A stretch of 64,000 nt of DNA. It comes from Treponemataceae bacterium (lineage in GTDB: Bacteria > Spirochaetota > Spirochaetia > Treponematales > Treponemataceae). The notes below the pieces were generated by a model. It saw only the letters and a list, made by a program, of their open reading frames with translations. It did no database searches and had not been told where the DNA came from. Below, piece by piece: positions 28,386 through 36,394 of the stretch. The first letter of the stretch is position 1; each line of letters begins with the position of its first letter. The position numbers were made by a program, and so were the translations under genes. The stretch is taken from NCBI GenBank assembly GCA_024402495.1, contig JAKSTR010000005.1, positions 1-64,000 of the forward strand, read 5' to 3'.

Positions 28386-28583
28386 TTAATTCAAGGAAAT
28401 TTCCTTTTCTGCGCATTGAAGTAAAAAACCGCTGAACGTCATACCGCGCTTTTCGGCTTCGGCTTTCAGCCTTTCATACTTTTCCGGCGACATCGAAATT
28501 TGTACCTGCTTGCGCTTCAATCCTGTCGCCGGTCTTCCGGCACCTTCACGCGCTCCGCCGTGGGTATTTTTTTCTTCTTCCAC
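28386..28583 (-). CDS. Ribbon-helix-helix-like DNA-binding protein
   Basis: 65 residues from GTG 28583, behind TGAGGT. The N-terminal GGAREGAGRP motif followed by a basic KRKQVQISMSPEKYERL strand and helix is typical of small Arc/CopG-like proteins of plasmids, phages and accessory islands. It ends against the terminator of the convergent trio. I infer a transcription factor or antitoxin-like role. Its start codon follows the micro-ORF at 28592-28678 by 8 bases, so the two form an operon. Confidence 0.65.
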   Translation of the reverse strand: MEEEKNTHGGAREGAGRPATGLKRKQVQISMSPEKYERLKAEAEKRGMTFSGFLLQCAEKEISLN

Positions 28584-28591
28584 ATTAAACC

Positions 28592-28678
28592 TCAAATAAA
28601 TTTTTCTATAACTTCCACTGCAAATTTGAAAATCTCAAAAAGCAAAATTGCAAGCAGAATTTTATCTAACTTTTTCAT
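28592..28678 (-). CDS. 28-residue hydrophobic micro-protein
   Basis: The frame begins MKKLDKILLAILLFEIFKF and ends after 28 residues. A run of five G residues (GGGGG) precedes the ATG at a suitable distance. The peptide is a single hydrophobic or amphipathic helix with basic start, as in small membrane proteins and type I toxins. It is immediately upstream of the RHH-like gene. Coding status is inferred from the ribosome site and operon spacing. Confidence 0.45.
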   Translation of the reverse strand: MKKLDKILLAILLFEIFKFAVEVIEKFI

Positions 28679-28709
28679 ATTGCCCCCAAAAATATTTTGA
28701 TGTATTCTG

Positions 28710-28753
28710 AAGGTCGAAAGCGGTTGTTCAGACCACCTTCGACCGTTTTTTTT
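28710..28753 (+). terminator. Strong orphan terminator hairpin
   Basis: GGTCGAA (28712-28718) and TTCGACC (28738-28744) close a hairpin with additional inner pairs, followed by eight T residues on the plus strand. No plus-strand gene lies upstream; the nearest genes run the other way. Confidence 0.7.
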
Positions 28754-28910
28754 AGTTGCTCAAGATTGTTTGGATTTGGCTAATCCAATCTAGCAACCGT
28801 TCTAAAAGCCATTTAACAATGTCCCAAACTAGCACGGCAATTGCTATTTTTTCGGTACTTGTCAGTGACTTTTTCTTTTTCTTGTCGCATAAACTGCAAA
28901 AATCTGGCAA
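28752..28910 (-). CDS. Possible small Lys-rich/hydrophobic protein
   Basis: A 52-codon frame from TTG 28910 behind AAAGG. It has a CSLC pair, five consecutive lysines and then a hydrophobic helix with WDIVKWLLERLLDW. The composition resembles a small membrane-active peptide. The start is uncertain and there is no known family. Confidence 0.3.
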   Translation of the reverse strand: MPDFCSLCDKKKKKSLTSTEKIAIAVLVWDIVKWLLERLLDWISQIQTILSN

Positions 28911-29378
28911 AAGACAGAGCCTTTTGAAACATAAGCATACAGCAGATTGTGTACATCACGCAAGATATAACATTGAATGATTTTATTGATTTTGCAAAAA
29001 CTCATGGCAGAAATTCCGCTAAGTTTTCTACTTATCATCTTTGCCTGATGAAGATTAGCCAGCAAAACCACGGTAACCCACCTGAGATTTTCTTTAAGCT
29101 TTTCAGTTATTCTAAAATATCCTGTCATACAGGGGCGCTTCAGTAGCACGCCATAAGCTGTCCGTTTGGGGCATATTCATTTTTATTTTCATCATTCTGC
29201 AAATAAAAACGACTGCAACTTTACGGAAAAAACTTTAAAAATTTTTATCTTTCAATTTTTCGTTATTTGTTTATAAAGCAACAAATTGCAAATAAATCTT
29301 TCAATTTTTTAAGTGATTTTATTACTATCACCATGAAAGCGGTACTTTTATACGTTATACAAATCGTACTTTGTAGGG
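28911..29378. other. Region without a recognised gene
   Basis: About 470 bases between the small-gene patch and the OPT promoter. A 95-codon minus frame (28862-29149) overlaps part of it, but it lacks a ribosome site and family features. The right half is very AT-rich. I can support no gene here. Confidence 0.4.
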
Positions 29379-29384
29379 TATAAT
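29356..29384 (+). promoter_or_regulatory. OPT transporter promoter, leaderless configuration
   Basis: TATACA (29356-29361), 17-base spacer and consensus TATAAT (29379-29384). The ATG is at 29394, nine bases beyond the -10 box, with no Shine-Dalgarno sequence. The region also carries the repeated element GTACTTT at 29343 and 29366, possibly an operator. Confidence 0.6.
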
Positions 29385-29393
29385 GATAGTCTT

Positions 29394-31265
29394 ATGGAAA
29401 CAAAAGATTTTAAACCTTATATTCCGGCAGAAAAAATCACTCCGGAATTTACTGTTACATCAATTGTAACAGGTATCATTCTTGCAATCGTGTTCGGTGC
29501 AGCTAATGCCTACCTTGGATTGCGAGTTGGCATGACAGTTTCTGCATCTATTCCTGCAGCTGTTATTGCAATGGGCGTTACGCGAGTTATTCTCAAGCGT
29601 AATTCCATTCTTGAAAGCAACATGGTTCAGACTATCGGGTCTGCCGGCGAAAGTGTTGCGGCTGGTGCCATCTTTACTATGCCTGCATTATTTCTGTGGG
29701 CAAAAGAAGGCGTTATTTCTGCTCCAAGCATTCTCACAATCACTTTGATTACTGTTTGCGGCGCGCTGCTTGGCGTTCTTTTTATGATTCCTCTCCGCAA
29801 TTCGATTATCGTTCAGGAACACGGAACACTTCCTTACCCGGAAGCGCAGGCTTGTGCCGAAGTTTTACTTTCCGGCGAAACCAAAGGTGAAAGCACAAAA
29901 GCCGTATTCTCTGGTATGGGAATTGGTGCTGTCATTAAGTTTCTTGCAGATGGATTTGGCGTTGTAGCCGGTGTTATTGCCGCCCCTATCAACGCGCTTA
30001 AAACTGAATTTTCCATGGAAATTTATCCGGCTGTAATTGGTGTTGGCTATATCTGCGGAACAAAAATTTCTTCTATGATGTTTGCCGGCGGCGTTCTTGC
30101 ATGGTTTGTAATGATTCCTGCTATCATCGCTTTTGGCGGCGACAGCGTTCTTTTCCCTGCAACCGCTTCTATTGCAGATTTGTATGCAAATGGCGGTGCC
30201 GGTGCTATCTGGTCCAGCTATGTTCGTTATATTGGTGCCGGTGCTTTGGCAGCGGCTGGCATCATCAGTCTGATTAAATCACTTCCACTTATTGTAAAAA
30301 CTTTTGCAAGTGCAATCGGCGGTCTTAAAAATTCCCAGAATAATTCTACAGACAGAACAAGCCAGGATTTGAGCATCAAATTTGTTTTGGTTGGAATTGC
30401 CGCCGTAATTCTTGCAATCTGGCTGCTTCCTCCAATTCCGGCTGGAATTTTAAGTGCCGTAATTATCGTAATTTTCGGATTTTTCTTTGCCACAGTTTCT
30501 TCTAAAATGGTTGGATTAGTTGGTTCAAGCAATAACCCGGTTTCCGGCATGGCAATTGCAACCCTGCTTTTTGCTTCCATCATTCTGAAAGCTACAGGAA
30601 ATACAGGCGCAGCCGGATATGTAAGTGCAATTACAATCGGTTCCATTATCTGTATCGTTGCCTGTCTTGCCGGTGATATGTCACAGGACTTGAAAACCGG
30701 TTATCTTCTTGGGGCAACTCCAAAGAAACAGCAGATTGGTGAATTGATTGGTTCGGTTATTTCTGCAATTTCTATTGGCGGTGTCCTTATTCTTTTGAAC
30801 AAAGCTTGGGGCTTCGGTTCTCCAGAACTTGCAGCTCCGCAGGCAACTTTGATGAAGCTTGTAACAGAAGGTGTAATGAACGGAAACCTGCCCTGGGCTT
30901 TGGTAATGATTGGCGTATTTATTGCCATTGTTATTGAAATTCTTGGTCTTCCAGCCCTTGCAGTTGCTATTGGTGTTTACCTTCCTCTGGAACTCAGCTC
31001 GGCAATTATGCTTGGCGGTCTTTTAAGATGGTTTGTAGACAAAAAGAATAAATCTGCATCTTCAGACAGCTCAAACGGTGTACTGTTCTGTTCAGGGCTT
31101 ATTGCCGGCGAAGGAATTGTAGGTATTGTTCTTGCTATTTTTGCAGTGGCAGGTTTAAACCTTGTTTTGCCATTCTCGGCAGGTCAGATTGGCGGTCTTG
31201 TAGTTGCTGTTGCACTGGCAGCCATAATCCTTAAAGTTGCGATTCCTTCAAAAAAGAATAAATAA
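29394..31265 (+). CDS. OPT-family oligopeptide transporter
   Basis: 623 residues with about 15 hydrophobic segments. The family motifs ANAYLGLRVGMTVSASIPA and the NMVQTIGSAGES block are near the N-terminus; LPYPEAQACAEVL and GDMSQDLKTGYLLGATPKKQ are typical of prokaryotic OPT proteins. These move small peptides or metal-chelating compounds into the cell with protons. The next gene, a PqqD-like protein, begins 10 bases downstream, which hints at peptide-related cargo. The transport substrate is unknown. Confidence 0.93.
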   Translation: METKDFKPYIPAEKITPEFTVTSIVTGIILAIVFGAANAYLGLRVGMTVSASIPAAVIAMGVTRVILKRNSILESNMVQTIGSAGESVAAGAIFTMPALFLWAKEGVISAPSILTITLITVCGALLGVLFMIPLRNSIIVQEHGTLPYPEAQACAEVLLSGETKGESTKAVFSGMGIGAVIKFLADGFGVVAGVIAAPINALKTEFSMEIYPAVIGVGYICGTKISSMMFAGGVLAWFVMIPAIIAFGGDSVLFPATASIADLYANGGAGAIWSSYVRYIGAGALAAAGIISLIKSLPLIVKTFASAIGGLKNSQNNSTDRTSQDLSIKFVLVGIAAVILAIWLLPPIPAGILSAVIIVIFGFFFATVSSKMVGLVGSSNNPVSGMAIATLLFASIILKATGNTGAAGYVSAITIGSIICIVACLAGDMSQDLKTGYLLGATPKKQQIGELIGSVISAISIGGVLILLNKAWGFGSPELAAPQATLMKLVTEGVMNGNLPWALVMIGVFIAIVIEILGLPALAVAIGVYLPLELSSAIMLGGLLRWFVDKKNKSASSDSSNGVLFCSGLIAGEGIVGIVLAIFAVAGLNLVLPFSAGQIGGLVVAVALAAIILKVAIPSKKNK

Positions 31266-31275
31266 GAGCAGATAA

Positions 31276-31620
31276 ATGAAAAACGCCAGAGAAAATTACC
31301 TAGATTTTGTTTTTATAAAAAAAGACGGATTGAAATATGAAGAAAATTCTAAGGGTGAATACACGATTTTTGTTGAAAACAAAGGTGTATTCAACAGAAT
31401 TATGCAAAAGCTTTTGGGCAAGCCAAAGGTTTCGCAGATTCACCTTGAAGAATTCGGTAATTTTATCTGGAAACAAATAGACGGAACTCAGACGGTTTTG
31501 CAAATTTCTGAAAAAGTGCATGAACACTTTGGAGAAAAGGCAGAACCTCTGATTCCTCGTTTAGTTCAATATTTTAAGATACTGCAAAACAATGGTTTTG
31601 TAGTATCCAAAACTGAATGA
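31276..31620 (+). CDS. PqqD-like peptide chaperone
   Basis: 114 residues. The C-terminal 70 residues (GNFIWKQIDGTQTVLQISEKV and FKILQNNGFV) match the PqqD winged-helix fold that presents precursor peptides to radical-SAM enzymes. The first 40 residues form an extension (LDFVFIKKDGLKYEE). No precursor peptide or radical-SAM gene is present in the window. It is cotranscribed with the OPT transporter, and ends 7 bases from the convergent SDR gene with no clear terminator. Confidence 0.8.
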   Translation: MKNARENYLDFVFIKKDGLKYEENSKGEYTIFVENKGVFNRIMQKLLGKPKVSQIHLEEFGNFIWKQIDGTQTVLQISEKVHEHFGEKAEPLIPRLVQYFKILQNNGFVVSKTE

Positions 31621-31627
31621 TAAATAT

Positions 31628-32479
31628 CTAAAAACTGTACTTTTCTCCAACAAGATCTTCGGTAAATGCAAACAGCTTTTCTGCCAGCTTCATGTCTTTT
31701 GAAGCTTTAGAAGATTTGGCAATTTTACATTTATAGAAGTATTCACCAGTAATATCAGCAACTGAATCATCTGTAGCAAGGAAAATTGCAGTAGACGCAC
31801 CTTGTTCCGGCGTCTGGAAAAACGGCTTTAACATACCTGTGATGGTTTTACCAAATCCTGTTTCTCTATTTACACCCATATTTGTTGCTACTGCACCAGG
31901 ATGACAGCAATTTACAGTAATTTTTTTCGGTTCAAGCCGGCGGGCAAGTTCGCGGGTAAAAAGCACATTTGCCAGCTTGCTTTGAGAATAGGCTTTTACA
32001 ACATTAAAGCCTTTTGTAAGATTTATGTCTGTAAAATGGATTTTGCCGGTTTTATGAGCTCCTGATGCAACATTTACAATTCTTCCGCCTTCAGGCATAA
32101 ATGGAAGCAATTTCATGTTCAATAAAAAATGCCCGACGTGGTTAATGCCAAACTGGCTTTCAATTCCTTCCTTTGTAAACTGATGATCTAAAGCGATAAA
32201 GCCAGCATTATTTATTAAGATGTCTACTTTACCATACTTTTCTTCAATAAAATCAGCATACTTACGAATAGATTCATAATCTCTAAGGTCGCAAAGTATC
32301 AATTCCAGCTTGCGTTCTGCAACTTCCAGCAGCTTACCAAGCGCTTCATTTCCACGTTTTTCACTTCTGCAAAGCATCAAAACTTTTGCACCCATATCCG
32401 CAAGCGCCTTAACCGCAGCCATTCCCATTCCGGAATTTGCACCTGTAACTACTGCAATTTTACCTTCAAGATTTACCAT
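31628..32479 (-). CDS. Short-chain dehydrogenase/reductase
   Basis: 283 residues of the classical SDR family, closest in pattern to retinol-dehydrogenase-like enzymes. NAD(P) binding: GANSGMG near residues 14-20; NNAG near 90; catalytic Ser in VNVASGAH and YSQSK as the YxxxK pair. The C-terminus (KASKDMKLAEKLF) matches that subgroup. AGAGGA precedes the ATG. It reduces or oxidises an unknown alcohol/carbonyl. Confidence 0.92.
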   Translation of the reverse strand: MVNLEGKIAVVTGANSGMGMAAVKALADMGAKVLMLCRSEKRGNEALGKLLEVAERKLELILCDLRDYESIRKYADFIEEKYGKVDILINNAGFIALDHQFTKEGIESQFGINHVGHFLLNMKLLPFMPEGGRIVNVASGAHKTGKIHFTDINLTKGFNVVKAYSQSKLANVLFTRELARRLEPKKITVNCCHPGAVATNMGVNRETGFGKTITGMLKPFFQTPEQGASTAIFLATDDSVADITGEYFYKCKIAKSSKASKDMKLAEKLFAFTEDLVGEKYSF

Positions 32480-32530
32480 TCTGTCCTCTATTTTTTAAGC
32501 CTTTTAATATAAAAAACCCTTTAAAATAAA

Positions 32531-32564
32531 AACCGGGTTTTTAAGTTTCCTTAAAAACCCGGTT
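32531..32564. terminator. Terminator after leuD
   Basis: A perfect 15-base-pair stem (AACCGGGTTTTTAAG and its complement) with a 4-base loop; on the minus strand TTTATTTT follows. It ends the leuCD unit. Confidence 0.92.
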
Positions 32565-32587
32565 TTATATGCTAGCCAAAATCCAAA

Positions 32588-33121
32588 TTAATATTTGTCT
32601 TCTGCGTAACCAAGCCAGCCTTCTTTTTCAACCAAAGCTTTTTCAAAACCGTCAAGTTTAAAAATATAGCTTTTAGAAAGCGAACCGGAAATCAATTTAA
32701 CCTTTGCAGTTCCGTCGTCGTTCAAAACGATTTTAGAATCTGTGTCTTTATCAGCAAAAGTATGAAACATATCGTCAATGTCTTTGCGGTTCATTTCAAT
32801 TGCCATCAAGCCGCAGTTAAACATATTCTGTCTAAAGATGCGTGCAAAGTTTACGGCAACAACTGCATAAATTTCGTTAACTTCCAAAGCCCAAGGTGCG
32901 TGTTCGCGTGAAGAACCGCAACCAAAGTTTTCGCGGGTAATGATTACACGTTTACCAGGCACGTCAGCTTTAGAATTAAAACCGTCAAGTTTCAAATCTT
33001 CAAGCAAATAAGGCTTTAATGCCTGCTTTGAAATTTCAGTCAAATACTTTGCAGGAATAATTTCATCGGTGTTGATGTCAGAACGATCAAGAAATAAAAC
33101 CTTTCCGCCGAATTCTTTCAT
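32588..33121 (-). CDS. leuD: Isopropylmalate dehydratase small subunit
   Basis: 177 residues, the swivelling domain of the aconitase family. NFGCGSSREHAPWAL is the substrate-contact signature and NMFNCGLMAIE the later block. With LeuC it would isomerise 2- to 3-isopropylmalate in leucine synthesis. Related enzymes handle homoaconitate or methylmalates, and no leuA or leuB is present here to decide. TAGGAG precedes the ATG. It lies 184 bases after leuC. Confidence 0.9.
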   Translation of the reverse strand: MKEFGGKVLFLDRSDINTDEIIPAKYLTEISKQALKPYLLEDLKLDGFNSKADVPGKRVIITRENFGCGSSREHAPWALEVNEIYAVVAVNFARIFRQNMFNCGLMAIEMNRKDIDDMFHTFADKDTDSKIVLNDDGTAKVKLISGSLSKSYIFKLDGFEKALVEKEGWLGYAEDKY

Positions 33122-33140
33122 TTATAAACTCCTAATTAGG

Positions 33141-33170
33141 ATGCAAAAACCAAAAAAGCGGTTTTTGCAT
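33141..33170 (-). other. Intercistronic hairpin upstream of leuD
   Basis: ATGCAAAAACC and GGTTTTTGCAT pair fully around an 8-base loop, 20 bases ahead of the leuD start. On the minus strand there is no T run after it, so it is not a simple terminator for leuC; RNA processing or stabilisation is possible. Confidence 0.5.
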
Positions 33171-33305
33171 TTTTTCAAGCTTTTTGCAGCTTTTACGCGT
33201 TTAAGCAACAAGTTGTGCTTTAAATTGCAGGCTTTCTTTATTTTCAAATTGAAAAAAAGAAAATCTGCCGCATAAACCAAAGCAATGCAAAAGCTTCTGT
33301 TAAAA

Positions 33306-34589
33306 CTATTTCCACAATTTAGAATTGCAGATTGTTCCTTTAATTGCACTTGCAGCAGCTGTAGCCGGGCTCATCAGATGAACCATACCGCCCTTACCCA
33401 TTCTTCCGTTAAAGTTGCGGTTTGTTGTACTTGCACAAACTTCGCCTTCAGCCAAAACGCCGTTGCTCATACCCAAACAGGCACCGCAAGTTGGGTTTGT
33501 AACACAGAAACCGGCGTTCATAAAGATTGCAATAATGCCTTCTTCAAGTGCCTGACTGTAAACTTTTGGTGTTGCAGGTGCCAGAATTGCACGAACATTG
33601 TCTGCAATATGGTTGCCTTTAAGCACTTCTGCGGCAACACGCAAGTCTTCAATGCGGCCGTTGGTACAAGAACCAATATAAACCTGATCAATTTTTGTGC
33701 CTTCCATTTCGGCAACAGTTTTAACTTCATCCGGTTTATAGCCGTAAGTAACCATTGGCTGCAAGTCAGAAAGGTCAAAAGTGTAAACTTTTTCGTATTT
33801 TGCATCAGCATCAGAAGTCCATTTGCTGTAATCAGCCAGTGCAGCTTCTTTTGTTGCATATTCGTCTTTAATAAATGGCCACAAATAATCAACTGTAACT
33901 GCATCAGGCATACAAATTCCCGATGTTCCGCCAGCTTCAATTGCCATGTTACAAAGTGTCATGCGTGCTTCCATACTCATGGCATCAATTACCGGACCGG
34001 TAAATTCCATAACGCAGTTGGTTGCACCGTTTACGCCAATTTGACCAATAATGAATAATATCACATCTTTTGCATAAACGCCATCTTTAAGTTTTCCGTT
34101 AAGAACGAATTTAATGGTTTTCGGTTCCTTAAAAGAACAGACACCTTTCAAAATACCTACTTCAAGGTCGGTTGTACCAACGCCGGCAGCAAATGCACCA
34201 AATGCACCGTGCGTACAAGTGTGGCTGTCGCCCATAATTACTGTAAATCCGGGACGAACAAAACCTTTTTCAGGGAAAATGGCGTGACAAACACCGTTTG
34301 CACCAATATCAAAAAAGTCTTTAATATCGTGGCGGCGTGCCCAGTCGCGCAAAATCTTTCCCTGCAAAGCAGTTTTAGAATCTTTTGCCGGTGTTACGTG
34401 GTCAATAACAGCCTTGATTTTGGTCGGGTCAAAAACCCGGTCAAGTTTTTTATGTGCCAAATCGTTAATGGCAACCGGTGTTGTAATTTCGTGGCAAAAT
34501 ACGCGGTCAAGTTTAACAACCCAAGTATCGTCGAAAGGTTTATCTACAAGATGACTGTCGAAAATTTTTTCTGCAATAGTCTTTCCCAT
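33306..34589 (-). CDS. leuC: Isopropylmalate dehydratase large subunit
   Basis: 427 residues from ATG 34589, behind AAGGAG. It is the shorter (archaeal-like) large-subunit type. The iron-sulfur ligands are in GSCTNGR and NPTCGACLG, and MGDSHTCTHGAFG is the conserved active-site segment. It works with LeuD. Substrate could be isopropylmalate or a homologue such as homoaconitate. A TTGACA box (34654-34649) lies upstream but the -10 is poor. Confidence 0.9.
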   Translation of the reverse strand: MGKTIAEKIFDSHLVDKPFDDTWVVKLDRVFCHEITTPVAINDLAHKKLDRVFDPTKIKAVIDHVTPAKDSKTALQGKILRDWARRHDIKDFFDIGANGVCHAIFPEKGFVRPGFTVIMGDSHTCTHGAFGAFAAGVGTTDLEVGILKGVCSFKEPKTIKFVLNGKLKDGVYAKDVILFIIGQIGVNGATNCVMEFTGPVIDAMSMEARMTLCNMAIEAGGTSGICMPDAVTVDYLWPFIKDEYATKEAALADYSKWTSDADAKYEKVYTFDLSDLQPMVTYGYKPDEVKTVAEMEGTKIDQVYIGSCTNGRIEDLRVAAEVLKGNHIADNVRAILAPATPKVYSQALEEGIIAIFMNAGFCVTNPTCGACLGMSNGVLAEGEVCASTTNRNFNGRMGKGGMVHLMSPATAAASAIKGTICNSKLWK

Positions 34590-34686
34590 TGTTTTCTCCT
34601 TAAGCATTATTAAAGTTCTTTAAGTATTTTTAAATATTTATAAAGCTTTGTCAAGCCAAAATATTTAAGAACCTTGTTTTTCTGCC

Positions 34687-35250
34687 TTATTCAGCAACAA
34701 CAAGTTGTTTTTGTGCAAGATTTTGCAGAATCAATTCAACAATCTGGTCCGGGTTGTATTTTGCAGTATCAATTACCAAATCGCAGAAATCGTAAGCGCT
34801 GTTATCAATGCCGTAAAGCTGCATATAGCGTGCCGAATCTTCGGCGTCGCGTTTTTGGGTAAAAGCCATAATTTCTTTCAGATCGCCGCCTTCACGGTTT
34901 AAAATGCGTTCGGCACGGGTCTGTTCGCTTGCTAGCAAAAAAACCTTAAAATCGGCTTCTTTCAGCATCCATACGGCAAGCCGCGAACCAAGCACGCATG
35001 ATTCTTTTCTGGCAAGCTCAACCTGACGGCTGTCTACCAGACGGTCAAAGCTGTCATCTTTTTTTGCAGCTTCCAGAATCTGTGCCAACGTCATATTTTT
35101 TTCTGCGGCAAGCTGACGAAAAGTAAAATTGATTAAAGTAACGTTCAATTTTTGAGAAAGCAAAGTGCTTACGGTTGTATTGCCGCAGCCGCTTTTGCCG
35201 GAAATTGCAATTCTAAGTTCTTTATTTTTCGGAATTTTGTATTCGCCCAT
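34687..35250 (-). CDS. cmk: Cytidylate kinase, archaeal/spirochaete type
   Basis: 187 residues from ATG 35250, with GGAG nine bases upstream; earlier in-frame ATGs exist at 35265 and 35313. The P-loop is GKSGCGNTT (Ser/Gly-rich), with a DSRQVEL switch segment and the lid region REGGDLKEI and QKRDAEDSARY. The protein resembles the short cytidylate kinase type found in archaea and treponemes rather than the E. coli type. It phosphorylates CMP and dCMP. Confidence 0.85.
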   Translation of the reverse strand: MGEYKIPKNKELRIAISGKSGCGNTTVSTLLSQKLNVTLINFTFRQLAAEKNMTLAQILEAAKKDDSFDRLVDSRQVELARKESCVLGSRLAVWMLKEADFKVFLLASEQTRAERILNREGGDLKEIMAFTQKRDAEDSARYMQLYGIDNSAYDFCDLVIDTAKYNPDQIVELILQNLAQKQLVVAE

Positions 35251-35483
35251 AACTTTTTTCTCCATTCTATCAAATTTCTCTAAAATTCTTAAGGCAGATT
35301 TTGAATTATGCAAAGCCTAAATAAAAATTTTCAGGCAAAAACACCCTGCAAACTGAAAATTTAAAACCGTTCAGATGCAAAATGCTTTTGCAATTTTCAA
35401 ATATTATGGCTTACATAAAACCTGTTTTGCATTTTATTTTCTATTAAACTGAAAAATTATTCATTTTGCCGAAAAATCTTCAA

Positions 35484-36350
35484 TTATTCAATATTTCTAA
35501 TCTGCTCGCGGATATTTTCCAGCGCATCTTTTGCTGCAATTACCATTGCACCAACTTCAGAAAACTGATTTTTAGAACCAATTGTATTGATTTCGCGGTT
35601 CATTTCCTGACAGATAAAATCCAGTTTTCTTCCTGGCGCCGGATTTTTTTCAATTTCTTCTTTTGCAGCAAGAATATGGCTTTTAAGGCGGACAATTTCT
35701 TCGTTAATGGTATATTTTACCAGCAGCGCCGCAACTTCCTGTAAAACCCTGCCCTCATCAACGGCGTCGCCCAAAACTTCTTCAAAGCGCTTAACGACAT
35801 TTATCTTGAAAATTTCTTCCATTTTAGGCTGCCACTGGGTAAAAAATTCAGCGCAGTCTTCAATTTTGGCAAACATTTTCTTAATATCGGCGCACAAATT
35901 GTCGCCTTCGCGCTGGCGGTCTGCCACAAACTGCCAAATCGCCCTGTCCAAAACCGGCTGCAGCAGCGACCAGTAATATTCGTTGTCGTATTCGCGCTGC
36001 ACGTTCAAAACGCCTTCCTGCTGAATAATCAGTTCCAAAGGCACGGCTTCGCTGCGTCCAAGCGCCTGTGCAATGCGGCTAATTTCGGCAGCGTAGGCAG
36101 TTGCAGCGCCGGTATCAGCCAAAACCGAAAGCTTTGAGTTTTTTTCGCGAATTTTTATAAAAACATCAACTTTACCGCGGGCAATTGCAGCCGCAATTTT
36201 TTCGCGCACCGGCATTTCAAGCCGGCTAAAAAACGAAGGCAAATTAACAGACAAATCTAAAAACCGCGAATTATACGATTTAATCTCTACCGAAATCGAA
36301 ATATCTTCGCCATGCCATTCTTCAAAGGCATAACCTGTCATACTTTTCAT
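35484..36350 (-). CDS. YicC-family endoribonuclease
   Basis: 288 residues. MKSMTGYA at the start and the C-terminal KLDFICQEMNREINTIGSK are the two family signatures. YicC proteins are reported RNases that act on regulatory RNA in E. coli. CTGGAG precedes the ATG. It follows murC by 44 bases in the same direction, so they are likely cotranscribed. Confidence 0.92.
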   Translation of the reverse strand: MKSMTGYAFEEWHGEDISISVEIKSYNSRFLDLSVNLPSFFSRLEMPVREKIAAAIARGKVDVFIKIREKNSKLSVLADTGAATAYAAEISRIAQALGRSEAVPLELIIQQEGVLNVQREYDNEYYWSLLQPVLDRAIWQFVADRQREGDNLCADIKKMFAKIEDCAEFFTQWQPKMEEIFKINVVKRFEEVLGDAVDEGRVLQEVAALLVKYTINEEIVRLKSHILAAKEEIEKNPAPGRKLDFICQEMNREINTIGSKNQFSEVGAMVIAAKDALENIREQIRNIE

Positions 36351-36394
36351 AAAAATCTCCAGATATTCTAAAATCTCTATTTTAGTAATTTTGT

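Noticed and set aside
28710-28753. Integron attC site
   Set aside because: The hairpin lacks the GTTRRRY-type core sequences and no integrase is present; the T run fits a terminator.
28862-29149. 95-codon minus-strand gene
   Set aside because: No ribosome site, no domain, and an overlapping frame is equally plausible; I could not support it.
33285-34058. 257-codon plus-strand frame opposite leuC
   Set aside because: Cys/Phe/Asn-rich translation typical of an antisense shadow; leuC on the other strand is fully conserved.
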